Shown here: positions 44,464-58,641 of the stretch, one piece after another
How the letters are laid out: every line of letters begins with the position of its first letter
How positions within the stretch are numbered: the first letter of the stretch is position 1
From: Bacillus carboniphilus
Lineage (GTDB): Bacteria > Bacillota > Bacilli > Bacillales > JAIVKR01
Length of the DNA: 64,000 nucleotides
Assembly: GCF_020524035.2 (NCBI RefSeq)
Contig: NZ_CP129013.1
Coordinates: 1,601,822-1,665,821, forward strand
Reading direction: 5' to 3'
Made by a program: the position numbers and the translations under genes
The notes under the pieces: generated by a model
The model's input: only the letters and a program-made list of their open reading frames with translations
What the model was told of the DNA's origin: nothing
Databases searched by the model: none

Positions 44464-44957
44464 ACTAAGAAAAGCACAAGCGACCGTTTAGCGACGAAGG
44501 GGCTTGAGCACTTCGTATGAGATAAAGGAAACACGAAAAGCCGCAGGCTTCGATGTTGACTTATCATAAGGAGAAGGGCGAAAACTTACGAGTCGCTGGG
44601 CGCTGGAGCTAGACAATAAGAAAAGCACAAGCGACCGTTTAGCGACGAAGGAGCTTGAGCACTTCGTATGAGATAAAGGAAACACGAAAAGCCGCAGGCT
44701 TCGATGTTGACTTATCATAAGGAGAAGGGCGAAAACTTACGAGTCGCTGGGCGCTGGAGCTAGACAATAAGAAAAGCGCAAGCGACCGTTTAGCGACGAA
44801 GGGGCTTGAGCACTTCGAATGAGATAAAGGAAACACGAAAAGCCGCAGGCTTCGATGTTGACTTATCATAAGGAGAAGGGCGAAAACTTACGAGTCGCTG
44901 GGCGCTGGAGCTAGACAACAAGAAAAGCGCAAGCGACCATTTAGCGACGAAGGGGAT
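44464..44957. repeat. Three tandem copies of a 151-bp unit (family A) plus a partial fourth
   Basis: Unit starts are near 44466, 44617 and 44768, with a truncated fourth at about 44919-44957. Each unit runs from AAGAAAAGCACAAGCGACCG to GGGCGCTGGAGCTAGACAA. The units differ at only a few positions. Compared with other family A copies they lack the TCCT-hairpin part. The 76-residue open frames inside are by-products. It fills most of the gap between lonB and clpX. Confidence 0.93.
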
Positions 44958-45030
44958 AAAAGAACAACACTCAAATAACAAAAACATGCCCAAACACATA
45001 TCTATATCTACTAGCCGTCATTTTTATGTA

Positions 45031-45063
45031 ACAAAAAAAGACCCTTTGAGGGTCTTTTTTTTG
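45031..45063. terminator. Terminator after clpX
   Basis: AAAAAAAGACCC and GGGTCTTTTTTTT form a perfect stem with a five-base loop. A and T runs on both sides make it bidirectional. Confidence 0.93.
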
Positions 45064-45065
45064 CA

Positions 45066-46328
45066 CTAAGCAGATTTATCATTGTTTTTCATCACAGAAC
45101 CGTCTTTTAACACAAGCTTAGGCGATTCATTTTCAGTAACTGTTTTATCTGAAATGATGCATTTTTCAATATCGTCTCTAGAAGGTAGATCATACATAAC
45201 ATCCAGCATAATTCCCTCAATAATTGAGCGAAGACCCCTGGCTCCTGTTTTTCTTTCAATCGCTTTATTGGCGATCTCACGAAGAGCATCTCCCTCAAAT
45301 TCAAGCTCTACATCATCTAGCTCAAGCATTTTTTGATATTGTTTAACTAGTGCATTTTTCGGCTTAGTTAAAATATCTACTAACGCTTCTTCATCTAGCT
45401 CAGTTAAGCTTGCAATGACCGGAAGTCTTCCAATAAACTCAGGGATTAGACCATACTTTAACAAATCTTCAGGTAGTACTTTAGCAAGTAACCCGTTTTT
45501 ATCTAAATCTTCCTGTTTTTTCTCAGAACCAAATCCAATTACTTTTTGACCTAGTCTACGCTTAATAATTTGCTCGATCCCGTCAAAGGCTCCTCCACAA
45601 ATAAACAAGATATTCGTCGTATCAATTTGAATAAACTCTTGATGAGGGTGTTTACGGCCACCTTGAGGAGGTACACTAGCGACTGTTCCTTCTAATATTT
45701 TTAGTAAAGCCTGCTGCACACCTTCCCCAGATACATCTCTTGTAATTGATGGGTTTTCAGATTTACGGGCTACTTTATCGATCTCATCAATATAAATAAT
45801 CCCTCTTTCAGCTTTCTCTACATCGTAATCTGCCGCTTGAATAAGCTTTAACAATATGTTTTCAACATCTTCCCCAACATACCCAGCTTCCGTCAAAGAC
45901 GTTGCATCCGCAATGGCAAAAGGCACATTTAAGATTCTCGCTAGCGTTTGGGCAAGTAACGTCTTACCGCTACCAGTTGGTCCAATTAAGGAAATGTTAC
46001 TTTTAGATAGTTCTACATCATCGACCTTATTATTTGAGTTGATACGTTTATAATGATTATAAACAGCTACAGCAAGAGACTTTTTAGCCGAGTCTTGCCC
46101 AATTACATATTGATTTAATATATCTCGGATTTCTTTAGGTTTTGGTATGTCTTTTAGTTCAACCTCTTCTTCTGTTCCAAGCTCTTCCTCTACAATTTCA
46201 GTACAAAGCTCAATACACTCATCACAAATGTACACACCAGGACCTGCAACCAATTTGCGAACTTGATCCTGCGTCTTCCCACAAAATGAACATTTAAGCT
46301 GACCTTTTTCTTCATTAAATTTAAACAT
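45066..46328 (-). CDS. clpX: ATP-dependent Clp protease, ATPase subunit ClpX
   Basis: A 420-residue AAA+ unfoldase. The zinc-binding domain uses Cys13, Cys16, Cys35 and Cys38. Walker A is [14 protein letters not shown], Walker B is [11 protein letters not shown]. The IGF loop that docks on ClpP is in [11 protein letters not shown]. It delivers substrates to ClpP. It has its own terminator and is followed upstream by the terminator of tig, so it is probably a single-gene unit. Confidence 0.98.
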   Translation of the reverse strand: MFKFNEEKGQLKCSFCGKTQDQVRKLVAGPGVYICDECIELCTEIVEEELGTEEEVELKDIPKPKEIRDILNQYVIGQDSAKKSLAVAVYNHYKRINSNNKVDDVELSKSNISLIGPTGSGKTLLAQTLARILNVPFAIADATSLTEAGYVGEDVENILLKLIQAADYDVEKAERGIIYIDEIDKVARKSENPSITRDVSGEGVQQALLKILEGTVASVPPQGGRKHPHQEFIQIDTTNILFICGGAFDGIEQIIKRRLGQKVIGFGSEKKQEDLDKNGLLAKVLPEDLLKYGLIPEFIGRLPVIASLTELDEEALVDILTKPKNALVKQYQKMLELDDVELEFEGDALREIANKAIERKTGARGLRSIIEGIMLDVMYDLPSRDDIEKCIISDKTVTENESPKLVLKDGSVMKNNDKSA

Positions 46329-46532
46329 ATTCTCACCCCTTATATCTTTTGTCTCTCTTTAAAAACGAAATGAACGAACAATTATGTAAAAACGAAAAAA
46401 CCCAAATATGTATAAAAAAACAATGATGTAAAGCATGCGGAAGATTATATGTATGTAGCTGAAAACCTAATACTAAATGAAGATGCACCTTATTAGCGTG
46501 CCCAAATCCAAAACAATAAAACAGCAATGTGT

Positions 46533-46564
46533 ATAAAACAAGGCACGATTACATCGCGCCCTGC
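46533..46564 (-). terminator. Terminator after tig
   Basis: AGGGCGCGAT and ATCGTGCCTT pair on the minus strand (with two G-U pairs) and are followed by GTTTTAT. The 200 bases between it and clpX hold nothing else that I see. Confidence 0.78.
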
Positions 46565-46587
46565 TTTTTATTAACTTCTAATTTATA

Positions 46588-47874
46588 TTATGCAACAACT
46601 TTGTGGTTTTCTACAAGAAAATCGATTGCTTTACGAATTTTTAAATCTTCTTTTAGCGTTTCTGTAGATCCAAGTGCTTGTTCAATGTTTTCAACAGGCA
46701 TATTATACATCTCAGACATCTTCGTTAATTCTTCTTTAACTTCTTCGTCAGATACTTCAATGTTTTCAACTTTTGCAATTGTTTCTAGCGTTAAATTAAA
46801 CTTCACACGCTTTCCAGCATCTTCTTTCATGCTCTCTTTAAGGTCTTCTTCACTTTGACCAGAGAATTGGAAGTATAACTCACGATTCATCCCTTGCATT
46901 TGCAGACGTTGATCAAATTCATTCATCATACGGTCAAGCTCAGTATTGATCATTGCTTCAGGAATATCAATTTCTGCGTTTTCTGCAGCTTTTTCAATTA
47001 ACGTATCTTTAAGCTTCGTTTCAGCTTCAGTTTTTTTCGACTCTTCAAGATTTTTTCTTGTTTTTTCTTTTAGTTCCTCTAACGTTTCAACTTCTTCATC
47101 TACATCTTTTGCGAATTCATCGTCTAAAGCAGGTAATTCTTTTGTTTTCAATTCATGAATCTTCACTTTGAAAACAGCAGGTTTTCCAGCAAGATCTTCC
47201 GCATGATACTCTTCAGGGAATGAAACCTCTACATCTTTCTCATCACCGGCTTTCAAACCGATTAATTGTTCTTCAAATCCTGGAATGAACGTGTTTGAAC
47301 CAATTTCTAGAGAATAATTTTCAGCATTTCCCCCTTCAAAGGCTTCACCATCAACGAATCCTTCAAAGTCAAGAACAACTGTATCTCCTTCTACAATTTC
47401 ACCTTCTTCTTTCAAAACAAGCTCTGCTTGCTTTTCTTGAAGGGATTTCAATTCAGCTTCGACATCCTCATCTGTTACTTCAATATCTTCTTTTTCAGCC
47501 TCTAAACCTTTGTAATCACCAAGCTTCACTTCTGGTTTTACAACAACCTCAGCTGTGAAAATTAAGTTTTCGCCTTTTTCAATTTGTTCAATGTCAATAT
47601 TCGGTTGATCTACAGGCTCAATCCCAGCTTCTTCAATTGCTTTTGAATACTCTACAGGAAGTATAATATCTAAAGCATCTTGGTATAAAGATTCAACACC
47701 AAAACGATTTTCAAAAATTGGACGCGGAACTTTCCCCTTACGGAAACCTGGTACATTTACTTTCTTCACAACTTTTTTAAATGCTTGATCAAGTGCTTTG
47801 TTAAATTCTGATGCCTCAACTTCTACTGTTAAGACTCCGTTATTTCCTTCTTTCTTTTCCCATTTTACTGACAT
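46588..47874 (-). CDS. tig: Trigger factor
   Basis: A 428-residue ribosome-bound chaperone and peptidyl-prolyl isomerase. The ribosome-binding signature is [20 protein letters not shown]. The FKBP-type domain (about residues 160-245) has [20 protein letters not shown]. The C-terminal chaperone domain is mostly helical. The ATG start has GGAGGG upstream. It lies between ysoA and clpX as in B. subtilis. Confidence 0.98.
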   Translation of the reverse strand: MSVKWEKKEGNNGVLTVEVEASEFNKALDQAFKKVVKKVNVPGFRKGKVPRPIFENRFGVESLYQDALDIILPVEYSKAIEEAGIEPVDQPNIDIEQIEKGENLIFTAEVVVKPEVKLGDYKGLEAEKEDIEVTDEDVEAELKSLQEKQAELVLKEEGEIVEGDTVVLDFEGFVDGEAFEGGNAENYSLEIGSNTFIPGFEEQLIGLKAGDEKDVEVSFPEEYHAEDLAGKPAVFKVKIHELKTKELPALDDEFAKDVDEEVETLEELKEKTRKNLEESKKTEAETKLKDTLIEKAAENAEIDIPEAMINTELDRMMNEFDQRLQMQGMNRELYFQFSGQSEEDLKESMKEDAGKRVKFNLTLETIAKVENIEVSDEEVKEELTKMSEMYNMPVENIEQALGSTETLKEDLKIRKAIDFLVENHKVVA

Positions 47875-48067
47875 GTATTTCCCTCCAAAAATCTATAAAA
47901 TAAGTAACATTAAAAATGAATAAACCAATTTGAAATGTTGCATCAAATATTATTACTAAGTAAATAACCCCTTTTTCCATAATCGGGGTAGGTTGAATGT
48001 ATTCAAGATTAGGACACTATACAACCATCTTATTATAACATACAAACAAATCCTTTCAAGAATTTGA

Positions 48068-49054
48068 TCATAAATCAAAATAAGAAATTTCTTCATTTTG
48101 ATTTAATTGGTCAATACATTCATTCACATCATCTTTATTTGCCTGATATTGTTCGCAAATTTCTACCAAATCACACTCAATCCCATGAAATTGATGCCCT
48201 ATAAGATGAAGTGCAGCCGCCCAATTCTTACGACCTTGTGAAATAGGCTGAATGGGATAATAAACATAAAGATAACGAATCCAGATTTCTTTTACCACTT
48301 CAAATAAACTTGGGTTTTCTTGAGCTAATATTGCTTCTAGTTCATTTAACACTTCAAGAGTAAAGGACATCTCTGACAAATCGTCTAAAAGATATGGATT
48401 TACTTCTAATTGTTCATTAAATTTTTTCACGATAAATGACTGGTTGATTTGATTTTCTTTCAGTAAGGTCAAAGTCATTGATTTTATTACTGGGTGAATA
48501 AACTTATAAGTAAGTATTTCCTGTAAGATGTCTAGATGTTGATTTATATTATCTCGATTGATCAACTGTAAAAAAGCAGTATGCTGTTCTGGAGAAGCAT
48601 CTAGATCCACTTTTATTCTTTCAACTGACTGTTTTTGATTTTTCTGGTCGTTCATTTTCCTGCTTAAATGGAGTAACTTATAAAAAGATTCCACTTGACT
48701 TGCTGGTAGTTTATTTTCCTCCAAAAGAGCTTCAATCATCGATTGAACTTCTACATACTCTCCCGATTGAACAAGTATGGATAAGTATATTTGCAAGACC
48801 GTAAAGTAATCACCTTGGTCTTCAAACAACATGTTCTTACAAAGCTCTTTTGCTTCTTTTAGATCTCCCATTTCCATTAAACAAATGGCCAACCCTAACT
48901 GAACCTCTGAGTGATCTTTATCCCACTTAAGTGCTTCAGTGAAGAAGTCTTTTGCTTGAATGTACTTTTTTTCTTTTAGAGCATCCATTCCCTTACTTAC
49001 TAGTCGGTCACTTACATTTGGAAAAGGGATGATTTTACTCTTTTCTCCATCCAT
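48068..49054 (-). CDS. ysoA: YsoA-like tetratricopeptide repeat protein
   Basis: A 328-residue, soluble protein (335 in B. subtilis) with TPR-like helices: ALKEKKYIQAKDFFTEALKW, then VQLGLAICLMEMGDLKEAKE. No enzymatic motif is seen. The name is from position next to tig and the TPR content. TPR proteins usually mediate protein contacts; the partner is unknown. Confidence 0.85.
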   Translation of the reverse strand: MDGEKSKIIPFPNVSDRLVSKGMDALKEKKYIQAKDFFTEALKWDKDHSEVQLGLAICLMEMGDLKEAKELCKNMLFEDQGDYFTVLQIYLSILVQSGEYVEVQSMIEALLEENKLPASQVESFYKLLHLSRKMNDQKNQKQSVERIKVDLDASPEQHTAFLQLINRDNINQHLDILQEILTYKFIHPVIKSMTLTLLKENQINQSFIVKKFNEQLEVNPYLLDDLSEMSFTLEVLNELEAILAQENPSLFEVVKEIWIRYLYVYYPIQPISQGRKNWAAALHLIGHQFHGIECDLVEICEQYQANKDDVNECIDQLNQNEEISYFDL

Positions 49055-49293
49055 CTAATGCTTCACTCCAAGTTAAACTGTTTTCACAATTTTACATCAA
49101 CACTATTCTTTATGCAATGAATACAGCAATTACGGATAATGTAGAATCAAAAAACACTTGAAAAATTATTCTAATGTGTTTCAGCTTAAACCGTTAAAAT
49201 TTTATTTCGCCTAGCTTTGACAACATGGAAATACTTGTTATTTTCGTTCTTTATCGCCATTTAGAGCGCTTAGGTTGTAACAAACCTAATATT

Positions 49294-50250
49294 CTAATTT
49301 CTAAGAATAATATAAGCAAAGTAAATAATATAGATAATTACTAAGAATGCACCTTCTATTTTTGAAATTTTGTAGTGGGTTCTTGATAGGATTAATAATA
49401 AACATGTCACAAAAATCATAAGCCAAATATCTAGAAATATTCTTGAATCAACTGCTAAAGGATGGATCGTAGCAGATCCTCCTAAAATAAGGAACACATT
49501 AAAAATATTACTACCAACAATATTACCAAGAGCAATTTCAGTCTGTTTCTTAAATGCTGCTGTTACAGAAGTGACAAGTTCAGGGAGGGATGTACCCACA
49601 GCTACTATAGTCAAACCGACAAGAGTTTCACTCATCCCAAGGGAGAGAGCAATTTTCATACTATTTTCGACTACAAGGTTTCCACCAATCACAACAGCAG
49701 CAAGTCCACCAATTGTGAACAAAAAATTTTTTGACCATCGTGTATCCACAAAGGTAGAAGGATTCTCATATTTCTGACTTCGGTTGTTCCTTGCCATCTC
49801 GAAAACATAGTAAAGAAAAATAGCAAAAAAGAGAAGAAGAATAATCCCTTCAGTTCTTGTAATCAAATTAATTTCTGAGTATTGAAGTTGAATATCACTG
49901 ATTAAGAGTAGTAACGAAACGGCCGCTAGTATAGCAAATGGGATTTCTTTTCTTATTGTTTCACTATTCACTGTCAAAGGTAATACAATTGCTGTAGCTC
50001 CTAAAATTAAAGTAGTGTTGAAAATGTTGCTCCCAACGACATTTCCAATTGCTACATCACTGTTACCTTGAAAGGCAGCAATAAAACTTACCGATGCTTC
50101 AGGTGCACTCGTACCAAAGGCTACAATAGTCAAACCTACTAACATTGGTGAAACTCTCAAAGTGTAGGCAATGTTTGACGCTCCTTTGACAAAATAATCA
50201 GCTCCCTTAATTAAGAGAGCAAATCCAATAAGCACTAAAAGGTAATTCAT
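49294..50250 (-). CDS. Calcium/sodium antiporter of the CaCA family (YrbG-like)
   Basis: A 318-residue membrane protein with about ten transmembrane segments and two inverted alpha repeats: VAFGTSAPEASVSFIAAF with GNVVGSNIFNTTLIL, and VAVGTSLPELVTSVTAAF with GNIVGSNIFNVFLIL. These repeats are the cation-binding signature. It should exchange Na+ or H+ for Ca2+. It is absent from this position in B. subtilis and sits between ysoA and leuD. It seems to be a one-gene unit. Confidence 0.93.
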   Translation of the reverse strand: MNYLLVLIGFALLIKGADYFVKGASNIAYTLRVSPMLVGLTIVAFGTSAPEASVSFIAAFQGNSDVAIGNVVGSNIFNTTLILGATAIVLPLTVNSETIRKEIPFAILAAVSLLLLISDIQLQYSEINLITRTEGIILLLFFAIFLYYVFEMARNNRSQKYENPSTFVDTRWSKNFLFTIGGLAAVVIGGNLVVENSMKIALSLGMSETLVGLTIVAVGTSLPELVTSVTAAFKKQTEIALGNIVGSNIFNVFLILGGSATIHPLAVDSRIFLDIWLMIFVTCLLLILSRTHYKISKIEGAFLVIIYIIYFAYIILRN

Positions 50251-50283
50251 AATACTCCCACTTTCGAAATGTAATTTAACTTT

Positions 50284-50505
50284 AAGTGCGTGTTCAAAAA
50301 GTAAGGGAAAAAGAGCCGAGAAGAACGAGGCGGTTGCTAAAGGAACACGAGCTAAGTTCTGCCACGTCCTGTGACAACGCCCGCGCTAGCACTTCCTGGG
50401 CATCGAAGCACTCGCAGCGTACGTACTCTGTGCATGAGGAGCGGAAAAGCAAACCAACAAAGTTATTCGACAGCAATTTTTTATAACTTTTTGAACAACC
50501 TCTTT
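50284..50505. repeat. MITE-like repeat, family B ends with family A core
   Basis: The left end AAGTGCGTGTTCAAAAAGT (50284-50302) and right end AACTTTTTGAACAACCTCTTT (start 50485) are inverted. The interior contains the family A module GCCACGTCCTGTGAC and GCACTTCCTGGGC. So the two repeat families are combined here. It lies between the antiporter and leuD. Confidence 0.75.
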
Positions 50506-50599
50506 AATTAATAAATAGCTTCAACACCATATACAAATCTTATAACCCAAAAAAGATTAACGCAAACATTATCTAAAACTCTTCGATCCCTTTCCTTAC

Positions 50600-50637
50600 T
50601 AAAAAAGATGCCTCTTCTGAAAGAGACACCCTTTTGA
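50600..50637 (-). terminator. Terminator after leuD
   Basis: GGTGTCTCTT and AAGAGGCATC pair with G-U pairs on the minus strand and are followed by TTTTTTAG. It ends the ilv-leu operon. Confidence 0.82.
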
Positions 50638-50639
50638 AT

Positions 50640-51233
50640 TCAGTCCACGAATCCTTGTTTAATCTCGTACTTATTAATTTCTTCCTTATATTTCAATGTT
50701 ACGTCTATCTCATCTTTTCCTTCCAGCAACATTTCCTGCCAATAAAGATCGATCGAAAAATGATATTCATTTCTCTCTTGGTCTAAAAGTTTCTTTCCTT
50801 TTAAATCAACGGTTAGTTCATATTCTTTTTCTGCTGCTTTACTTAAGATCGAATGAAATATCCTTTCTTCTATTACAATGGGTAACAAACCATTTTTAAG
50901 ACTGTTTTGATAAAAAATATCCGCGAATGAAGGAGCAATAATCACCTCAAAACCATAGTCTTGTAAAGCCCATGGTGCATGTTCACGAGATGAACCACAA
51001 CCAAAGTTTGGACCTGCTAATAGTATTTTTGCCTCCTTGTATAAAGGATGATTTAACTCGAATTGGTCGTTTAAGCTACCATCATCAAGATACCTCCAGT
51101 CAAAAAAGGCAAACTTTCCAAATCCTGATTTGTCAATTCTTTTTAAAAATTGCTTAGGAATAATTTGATCTGTATCCACATTCGCACGGTTAAGAACAGC
51201 AACTTGACTCGTTAACTTTTTAAATGCTTCCAA
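50640..51233 (-). CDS. leuD: 3-isopropylmalate dehydratase small subunit
   Basis: A 197-residue subunit (199 in B. subtilis). Signature blocks are RANVDTDQIIPKQFLKRI and GPNFGCGSSREHAPWAL. It pairs with LeuC to isomerise 2- to 3-isopropylmalate. I chose the TTG at 51233, preceded by AAAGGAGT, which overlaps leuC by 14 bases; the frame extends further up without sense. It is the last gene of the operon. Confidence 0.95.
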   Translation of the reverse strand: MEAFKKLTSQVAVLNRANVDTDQIIPKQFLKRIDKSGFGKFAFFDWRYLDDGSLNDQFELNHPLYKEAKILLAGPNFGCGSSREHAPWALQDYGFEVIIAPSFADIFYQNSLKNGLLPIVIEERIFHSILSKAAEKEYELTVDLKGKKLLDQERNEYHFSIDLYWQEMLLEGKDEIDVTLKYKEEINKYEIKQGFVD

Positions 51234-52630
51234 CTTTTTGATACTCCTTTCGCACATCAACAAATTTCCCATATAATGCTGCAACAGCTGCCATAATTGG
51301 ACTAACCAAGTGTGTTCTAGCCCCTTTCCCTTGCCTTCCTTCAAAATTACGATTCGAAGTGGATGCGCACCTTTTACCAGATGGAATGACATCCTCATTC
51401 ATGCTTAAACACATACTACATCCCGATTCTCTCCACTCAAATCCCGCATTTAAAAAGATTTGATCAAGCCCCTCTTCTTCTGCCTTCCTTTTTGTTGATT
51501 GTGATCCAGGTACAACAATAGCGGTAACATTTGGATGCACTTTTTTCCCTTTTATAAGTGAAGCAGCTGAACGTAAATCGGATAACCTAGAATTCGTACA
51601 AGAACCGATAAATACATAGTCAATTTCAACATCTTGGATCGGTTGACCAGGAGAAACATCCATATATTCATAGGCTCGATTAAACCCTTCTGTTTTTTGA
51701 TCCCCTTCTTTACTTTTAGGAATCTCACCATTAATTGGGACTACCATACTAGGATTGGTTCCCCAAGTAACCATAGGTTCTATTTTTTTGACATCCACTC
51801 TTATTTCTTTATCGAAAACGGCTTCAACATCTGTTCTTAAAGAGAGCCATTTTCGCGTGCACTTCTCAAACTCTTCATCACTAGGCGCATACCTTCTCTC
51901 TTTTAAAAAATCGATTGTTGTCTGATCTGGAGCGATCAATCCTGCCCTAGCCCCAGCTTCAATAGACATGTTACAAATAGTCATTCGTTCTTCCATTGAT
52001 AACTTTTCAATAGTACTACCTGCATATTCGAAAACATATCCCATTCCAAATTCAATTCCATACTCACCAATTAAATAAAGGATTAAATCCTTTGCTGTAA
52101 CTCCTTTTTTGCAACTCCCCTTCAAAAAGGATTCGACATGACTTCGGTTTGTTTTGCCACAAGGTTTGCGTAGCGAGTACATGCTCCACTTCACTTGTGC
52201 CTATCCCAAAGGCTAGAGCTCCAAAAGCTCCATGTGTAGAAGTATGGCTATCGCCACATACAATCGTTTTACCAGGGAGGGTTAAACCTAATTCAGGACC
52301 AATAACATGAACAATTCCTTGGTCTTCACTATCAATTCCTGCTAACTTAATCCCAAACTCATTACAGTTTTTCTCTAATGTTGAGATTTGTGTAGCCGCA
52401 ATTTCATCTTTTATCACATGTCGATTCACCGTCGGTATATTATGATCGACTGTCGCAAACGTTAAATCAGATCTTCTTACTTTACGCCCTTTTTCTCGCA
52501 ATCCTTGAAACGCTTGTGGACTCGTTACTTCATGAACTAATTGCAAATCAATATAGATTAAGTTCGGTTGAGTTGGAAAGTCTACTACAATATGATCCTC
52601 CCATATTTTATCGATAATTGTTTTTGGCAT
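51220..52630 (-). CDS. leuC: 3-isopropylmalate dehydratase large subunit, frame broken once
   Basis: An aconitase-family [4Fe-4S] protein. [18 protein letters not shown] and the cluster cysteines in GSCTNSR and [10 protein letters not shown] are visible. The two halves are in different frames. A six-base T run at 52105-52110 has one base too many: five gives [18 protein letters not shown]. The repaired protein is about 470 residues (472 in B. subtilis). The ATG start ([10 protein letters not shown]) has GGAGGGAG upstream. It is probably a sequencing error. Confidence 0.92.
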
Positions 52631-52649
52631 TGCCTTTCTCCCTCCTTTA

Positions 52650-53758
52650 CTATTCGTAAGCATTCATGATATTGTTAATGGCTTGATTTCTTATTAACCT
52701 TTCTTTTATTTCACTCACAAACTTATTTGTAGATAAAACTGGCTGGTTTCCTTTTGCTAAATCTCTTGTGACATATCCTGCTTCAAATACTTCATGAACT
52801 GCTTTGTCAATCGTCTCTGCCTCTTTATTTAATTGAAAGGACGTTCTTAACATCATGGCAACGGATAAAATAGCCGCGACTGGGTTCGCAATGTTTTTCC
52901 CCATAATATCAGGTGCTGAACCATGAGCAGGTTCATATAGATGAACTCCAGACTTTGAAAGACTTGCGGATGGCAGCATTCCTAGAGAACCTCCTAAAAT
53001 GGATGATTCATCACTCAAAATATCTCCAAACATATTTTCCGTAACAATAACATCAAATTGGCTAGGATTGATAATTAATTGCATAGCAGCATTATCAACC
53101 AGCATATGATTGAGTTCTACTTCGGGGTATTTTCCACTAACACTTTCTGCCACTTCCCTCCATAACTGACTAGAAGATAAAACGTTTGCTTTGTCAATCG
53201 ATGTTAATTTTTTTCTTCTTTTTTGAGCTAATTGAAAAGCCGCTTCCACGATCCTTTCAATTTCTGTTCGTTTATAAAAAAGTGTATCCACTACTTGTTC
53301 TTGCTCATTTTCAAAAGATCTCCCAGAAGGCTTTCCATAGTAGAGGCCTCCTAGAAGCTCGCGTACAATCACCAAATCGACCCCTTTGATGATTTGTTCT
53401 TTTAAGGGTGTACTGTTCACTAAGGCAGGGAAAACATGGACGGGTCTTATATTCGCGTACAATTGGAGTTTCTTCCTTAACTGTAATAAGCCAGTCTCTG
53501 GTCTCAAATGAGAAGGATTCGAATCCCACTTCGGACCTCCAACCGCCCCGAACAATACAGCATCGGCTTGCATACAGGTATTAAGCGATTCTTCTGGTAA
53601 CGGGGTATTATATTGGTCAATGGCACCACCACCTACCGCCGCAAAATGAAATTCAAATTCGTGGTTATACTGCGCACCAATCGTTAATAAAACTTCTAAA
53701 GCTGCATTGGTTACTTCTTTTCCGATCCCATCTCCTGGTAATACCGCAATTTGCTTTT

Positions 53759-53762
<4 letters not shown>
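52650..53762 (-). CDS. leuB: 3-isopropylmalate dehydrogenase
   Basis: A 370-residue enzyme that oxidises and decarboxylates 3-isopropylmalate with NAD+. It begins [17 protein letters not shown]. The metal and substrate site is in [20 protein letters not shown], and the NAD site in [15 protein letters not shown]. In the raw sequence the frame continues upstream into the end of leuA. The seven-C run at 53769-53775 explains this; with six C, LeuA would end at TGA overlapping this ATG. Confidence 0.95.
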
Positions 53763-56353
<2,591 letters not shown>

Positions 56354-56875
56354 TCACTGGAATATAGAACTTTTTTTCACTAATTGATTGGAATGTTGAC
56401 TTCCTCTTGGGAAAGCTGTAATTCCCGTTCGAGCAATTTCTTTTATTCCATACGGCCTTACTAAAGCAATTAAAGCATCGATTTTTTCAGATTCACCAGT
56501 GACTTGAATGACGACACTTTCTTGGCTTACGTCAATGATCGAAGCACGAAAAGGTTCAATAATTCCTGATATTTCAATCCTTGACGAAGGTGTAGTTAAC
56601 ACCTTAATTAAGGCGAGCTCTCTAGCAACAATAGATTGATTTGTAATATCGGCTACTTTTAAAACGGATACTTGTTTATTGAGCTGTTTAATGATTTGTT
56701 CTATTTCTAGTTCCGTATCTACGTGAACAACAAACGTCATTCGTGATACTCCTTCTATTTCACTATGACCGACCGAAATACTCTCAATATTGTAGTGTCT
56801 TCTTGTTAAGAGTCCCGTTATTCGGTTTAATACACCAGATTCATTTAAAACGGTTAAAGAGATGATTCGCTTCAT
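56354..56875 (-). CDS. ilvN: Acetolactate synthase small (regulatory) subunit
   Basis: A 173-residue regulatory subunit with an N-terminal ACT domain ([20 protein letters not shown]) that binds valine in the family and a C-terminal domain. In the raw sequence it is in frame with ilvB and would look like a fusion. A four-C run at 56908-56911 with one base removed gives ilvB a normal end ([13 protein letters not shown] and TGA) that overlaps this ATG. Confidence 0.94.
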   Translation of the reverse strand: MKRIISLTVLNESGVLNRITGLLTRRHYNIESISVGHSEIEGVSRMTFVVHVDTELEIEQIIKQLNKQVSVLKVADITNQSIVARELALIKVLTTPSSRIEISGIIEPFRASIIDVSQESVVIQVTGESEKIDALIALVRPYGIKEIARTGITAFPRGSQHSNQLVKKSSIFQ

Positions 56876-58588
56876 TTTTTCACTCCTACCATTTGGTGAA
56901 TGCCTTTCCCCAGGAGCAACCATCGGATAAACATTTTCATTTTGACAAACATGAATATCAGCCACCACAGGTCCAACTGTAAATAACGCTTCCTGTAAAC
57001 CTTGTTTGAGATGTTGTTTCTCTTTAATCAAAATACCCTTTAACCCATATGATTCTGCTAGCTTAACAAAGTCTGGTTGGCTCACGAATTTGGAATGAGA
57101 ATATCGTTCTTCATAAAAGATCTCCTGCCACTGCCTTACCATTCCTAATGAGGAGTTATTAATTAAAATGACTTTAATGGGTAAATTGAGTTCTGCGAGA
57201 ACAGATAGCTCTTGCAACGTCATCTGAAATCCTCCATCCCCCAAAATAGAGACAACGGTACTCTTTCTTTCAGCCAATTGTGCACCGATGGCTGATGGCA
57301 ATCCGAAACCCATCGTCCCTAGCCCACCAGAAGTGACCCAACGATTCGGTTTTTTGAATGGATAAAATTGAGCAGCCCACATTTGATGTTGGCCTACGTC
57401 TGTTGTGATAATCGCTTCACCTTTAGTTAGATTATGAATTTCTTCAACTAAATACTGTGGTTTTATCACTTCTGCTTCATCCTCATACCAAAATGGATAA
57501 TTCCCCTTTAATTCATAGACATTTTTTATCCATTCTTCATGATTACCTTGCTGACCATTCCTCTTAATTAACCCTTGAAGAGCAAATTTTGCATCTCCCA
57601 CAATAGGAATTTGCACAGGAACGTTTTTACCTATTTCAGCAGGGTCAATATCTATATGAGCAACCATTGCTTTTGGGGAAAAATGAGTTAAGTTTCCAGT
57701 TAAACGGTCATCAAAGCGAGCTCCAATACTGATCAGTAAGTCACAATCATACATCGACATATTGGCTGCATACGTGCCGTGCATCCCCCCCATTCCAAGA
57801 AACAATCGGTGATCTGCAGGAAATGAGCCTAAGCCTAACAATGTGTTTACAACAGGAATCTCCTGCTGCTCTGCATAGTTTAATAACTCATCCGATGCTT
57901 TAGCATGTAAAACACCAGCACCTGCTAATATACAAGGTTTTTCAGCTTGACTAACTGCTTCCACTAGTTTGGTTAGCTGAATATCATTTGGTTTTGTAGT
58001 AGGTTGGTAGCCTCTTAAAAATACTTTTTTTGGGTAAGAATACGCGCCACTCAAATTTGCCATATCCTTTGGTATATCAATAACAACCGGACCGGGTCTC
58101 CCTGTTGTAGCAATATGAAAAGCTTCTTTAATCATTTTAGGAAGCTCATTGACATCCCGCACTTGAAAATTATGCTTTGTAATGGACATTGTTACACCGA
58201 GGACATCTGCTTCTTGAAAAGCATCTGTTCCAATCACACTCGTAGCAACCTGACCAGTAAAAATAATGAGCGGCAAGGAATCAATCATTGCGTCAGCTAT
58301 TCCCGTAACCAAATTCATAGCACCTGGACCAGAAGTCGCTATTACCACCCCTGGTTTTCCAGAAACACGGGCATACCCTTCAGCAGCATGAATACCGCCT
58401 TGCTCATGTCTATTTAAAACGTGAAAAATACCACAATCATACAATTTATCGTAAATGGGTAAAACAGCTCCACCAGGATATCCAAAAATGACATCCACTT
58501 GTTCCTCTTTTAAAGCTTGAATAAGCATTTCAGCACCTGTCATCGTCGTACATTCTGCTCCTTGCATTTGTACTTTAGAGCACTCCAA
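56872..58588 (-). CDS. ilvB: Acetolactate synthase large subunit, frame broken near the end
   Basis: About 572 residues. It is a TPP enzyme: [16 protein letters not shown] and [18 protein letters not shown] (catalytic Glu) lie at the N-terminus, and [12 protein letters not shown] with the NN that follows binds Mg-TPP. An extra base at 56908-56911 merges it with ilvN. I chose the TTG at 58588, preceded by GAAGGAGGG. It makes acetolactate for valine and leucine. A T-box leader precedes it. Confidence 0.95.
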
Positions 58589-58641
58589 GTTATTTCCCTC
58601 CTTCTTAGTTTTAAGCCCAAAACAATTAACAATTTTAAAAG

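Noticed and set aside
44488-44999. Three similar open frames of 69-76 residues with Ser-rich sequence
   Set aside because: They are translations of the 151-bp tandem repeat, have no RBS and have no family similarity.
50286-50486. Small open frames on both strands at 50.3 kb
   Set aside because: They lie within the family B repeat and lack an RBS.
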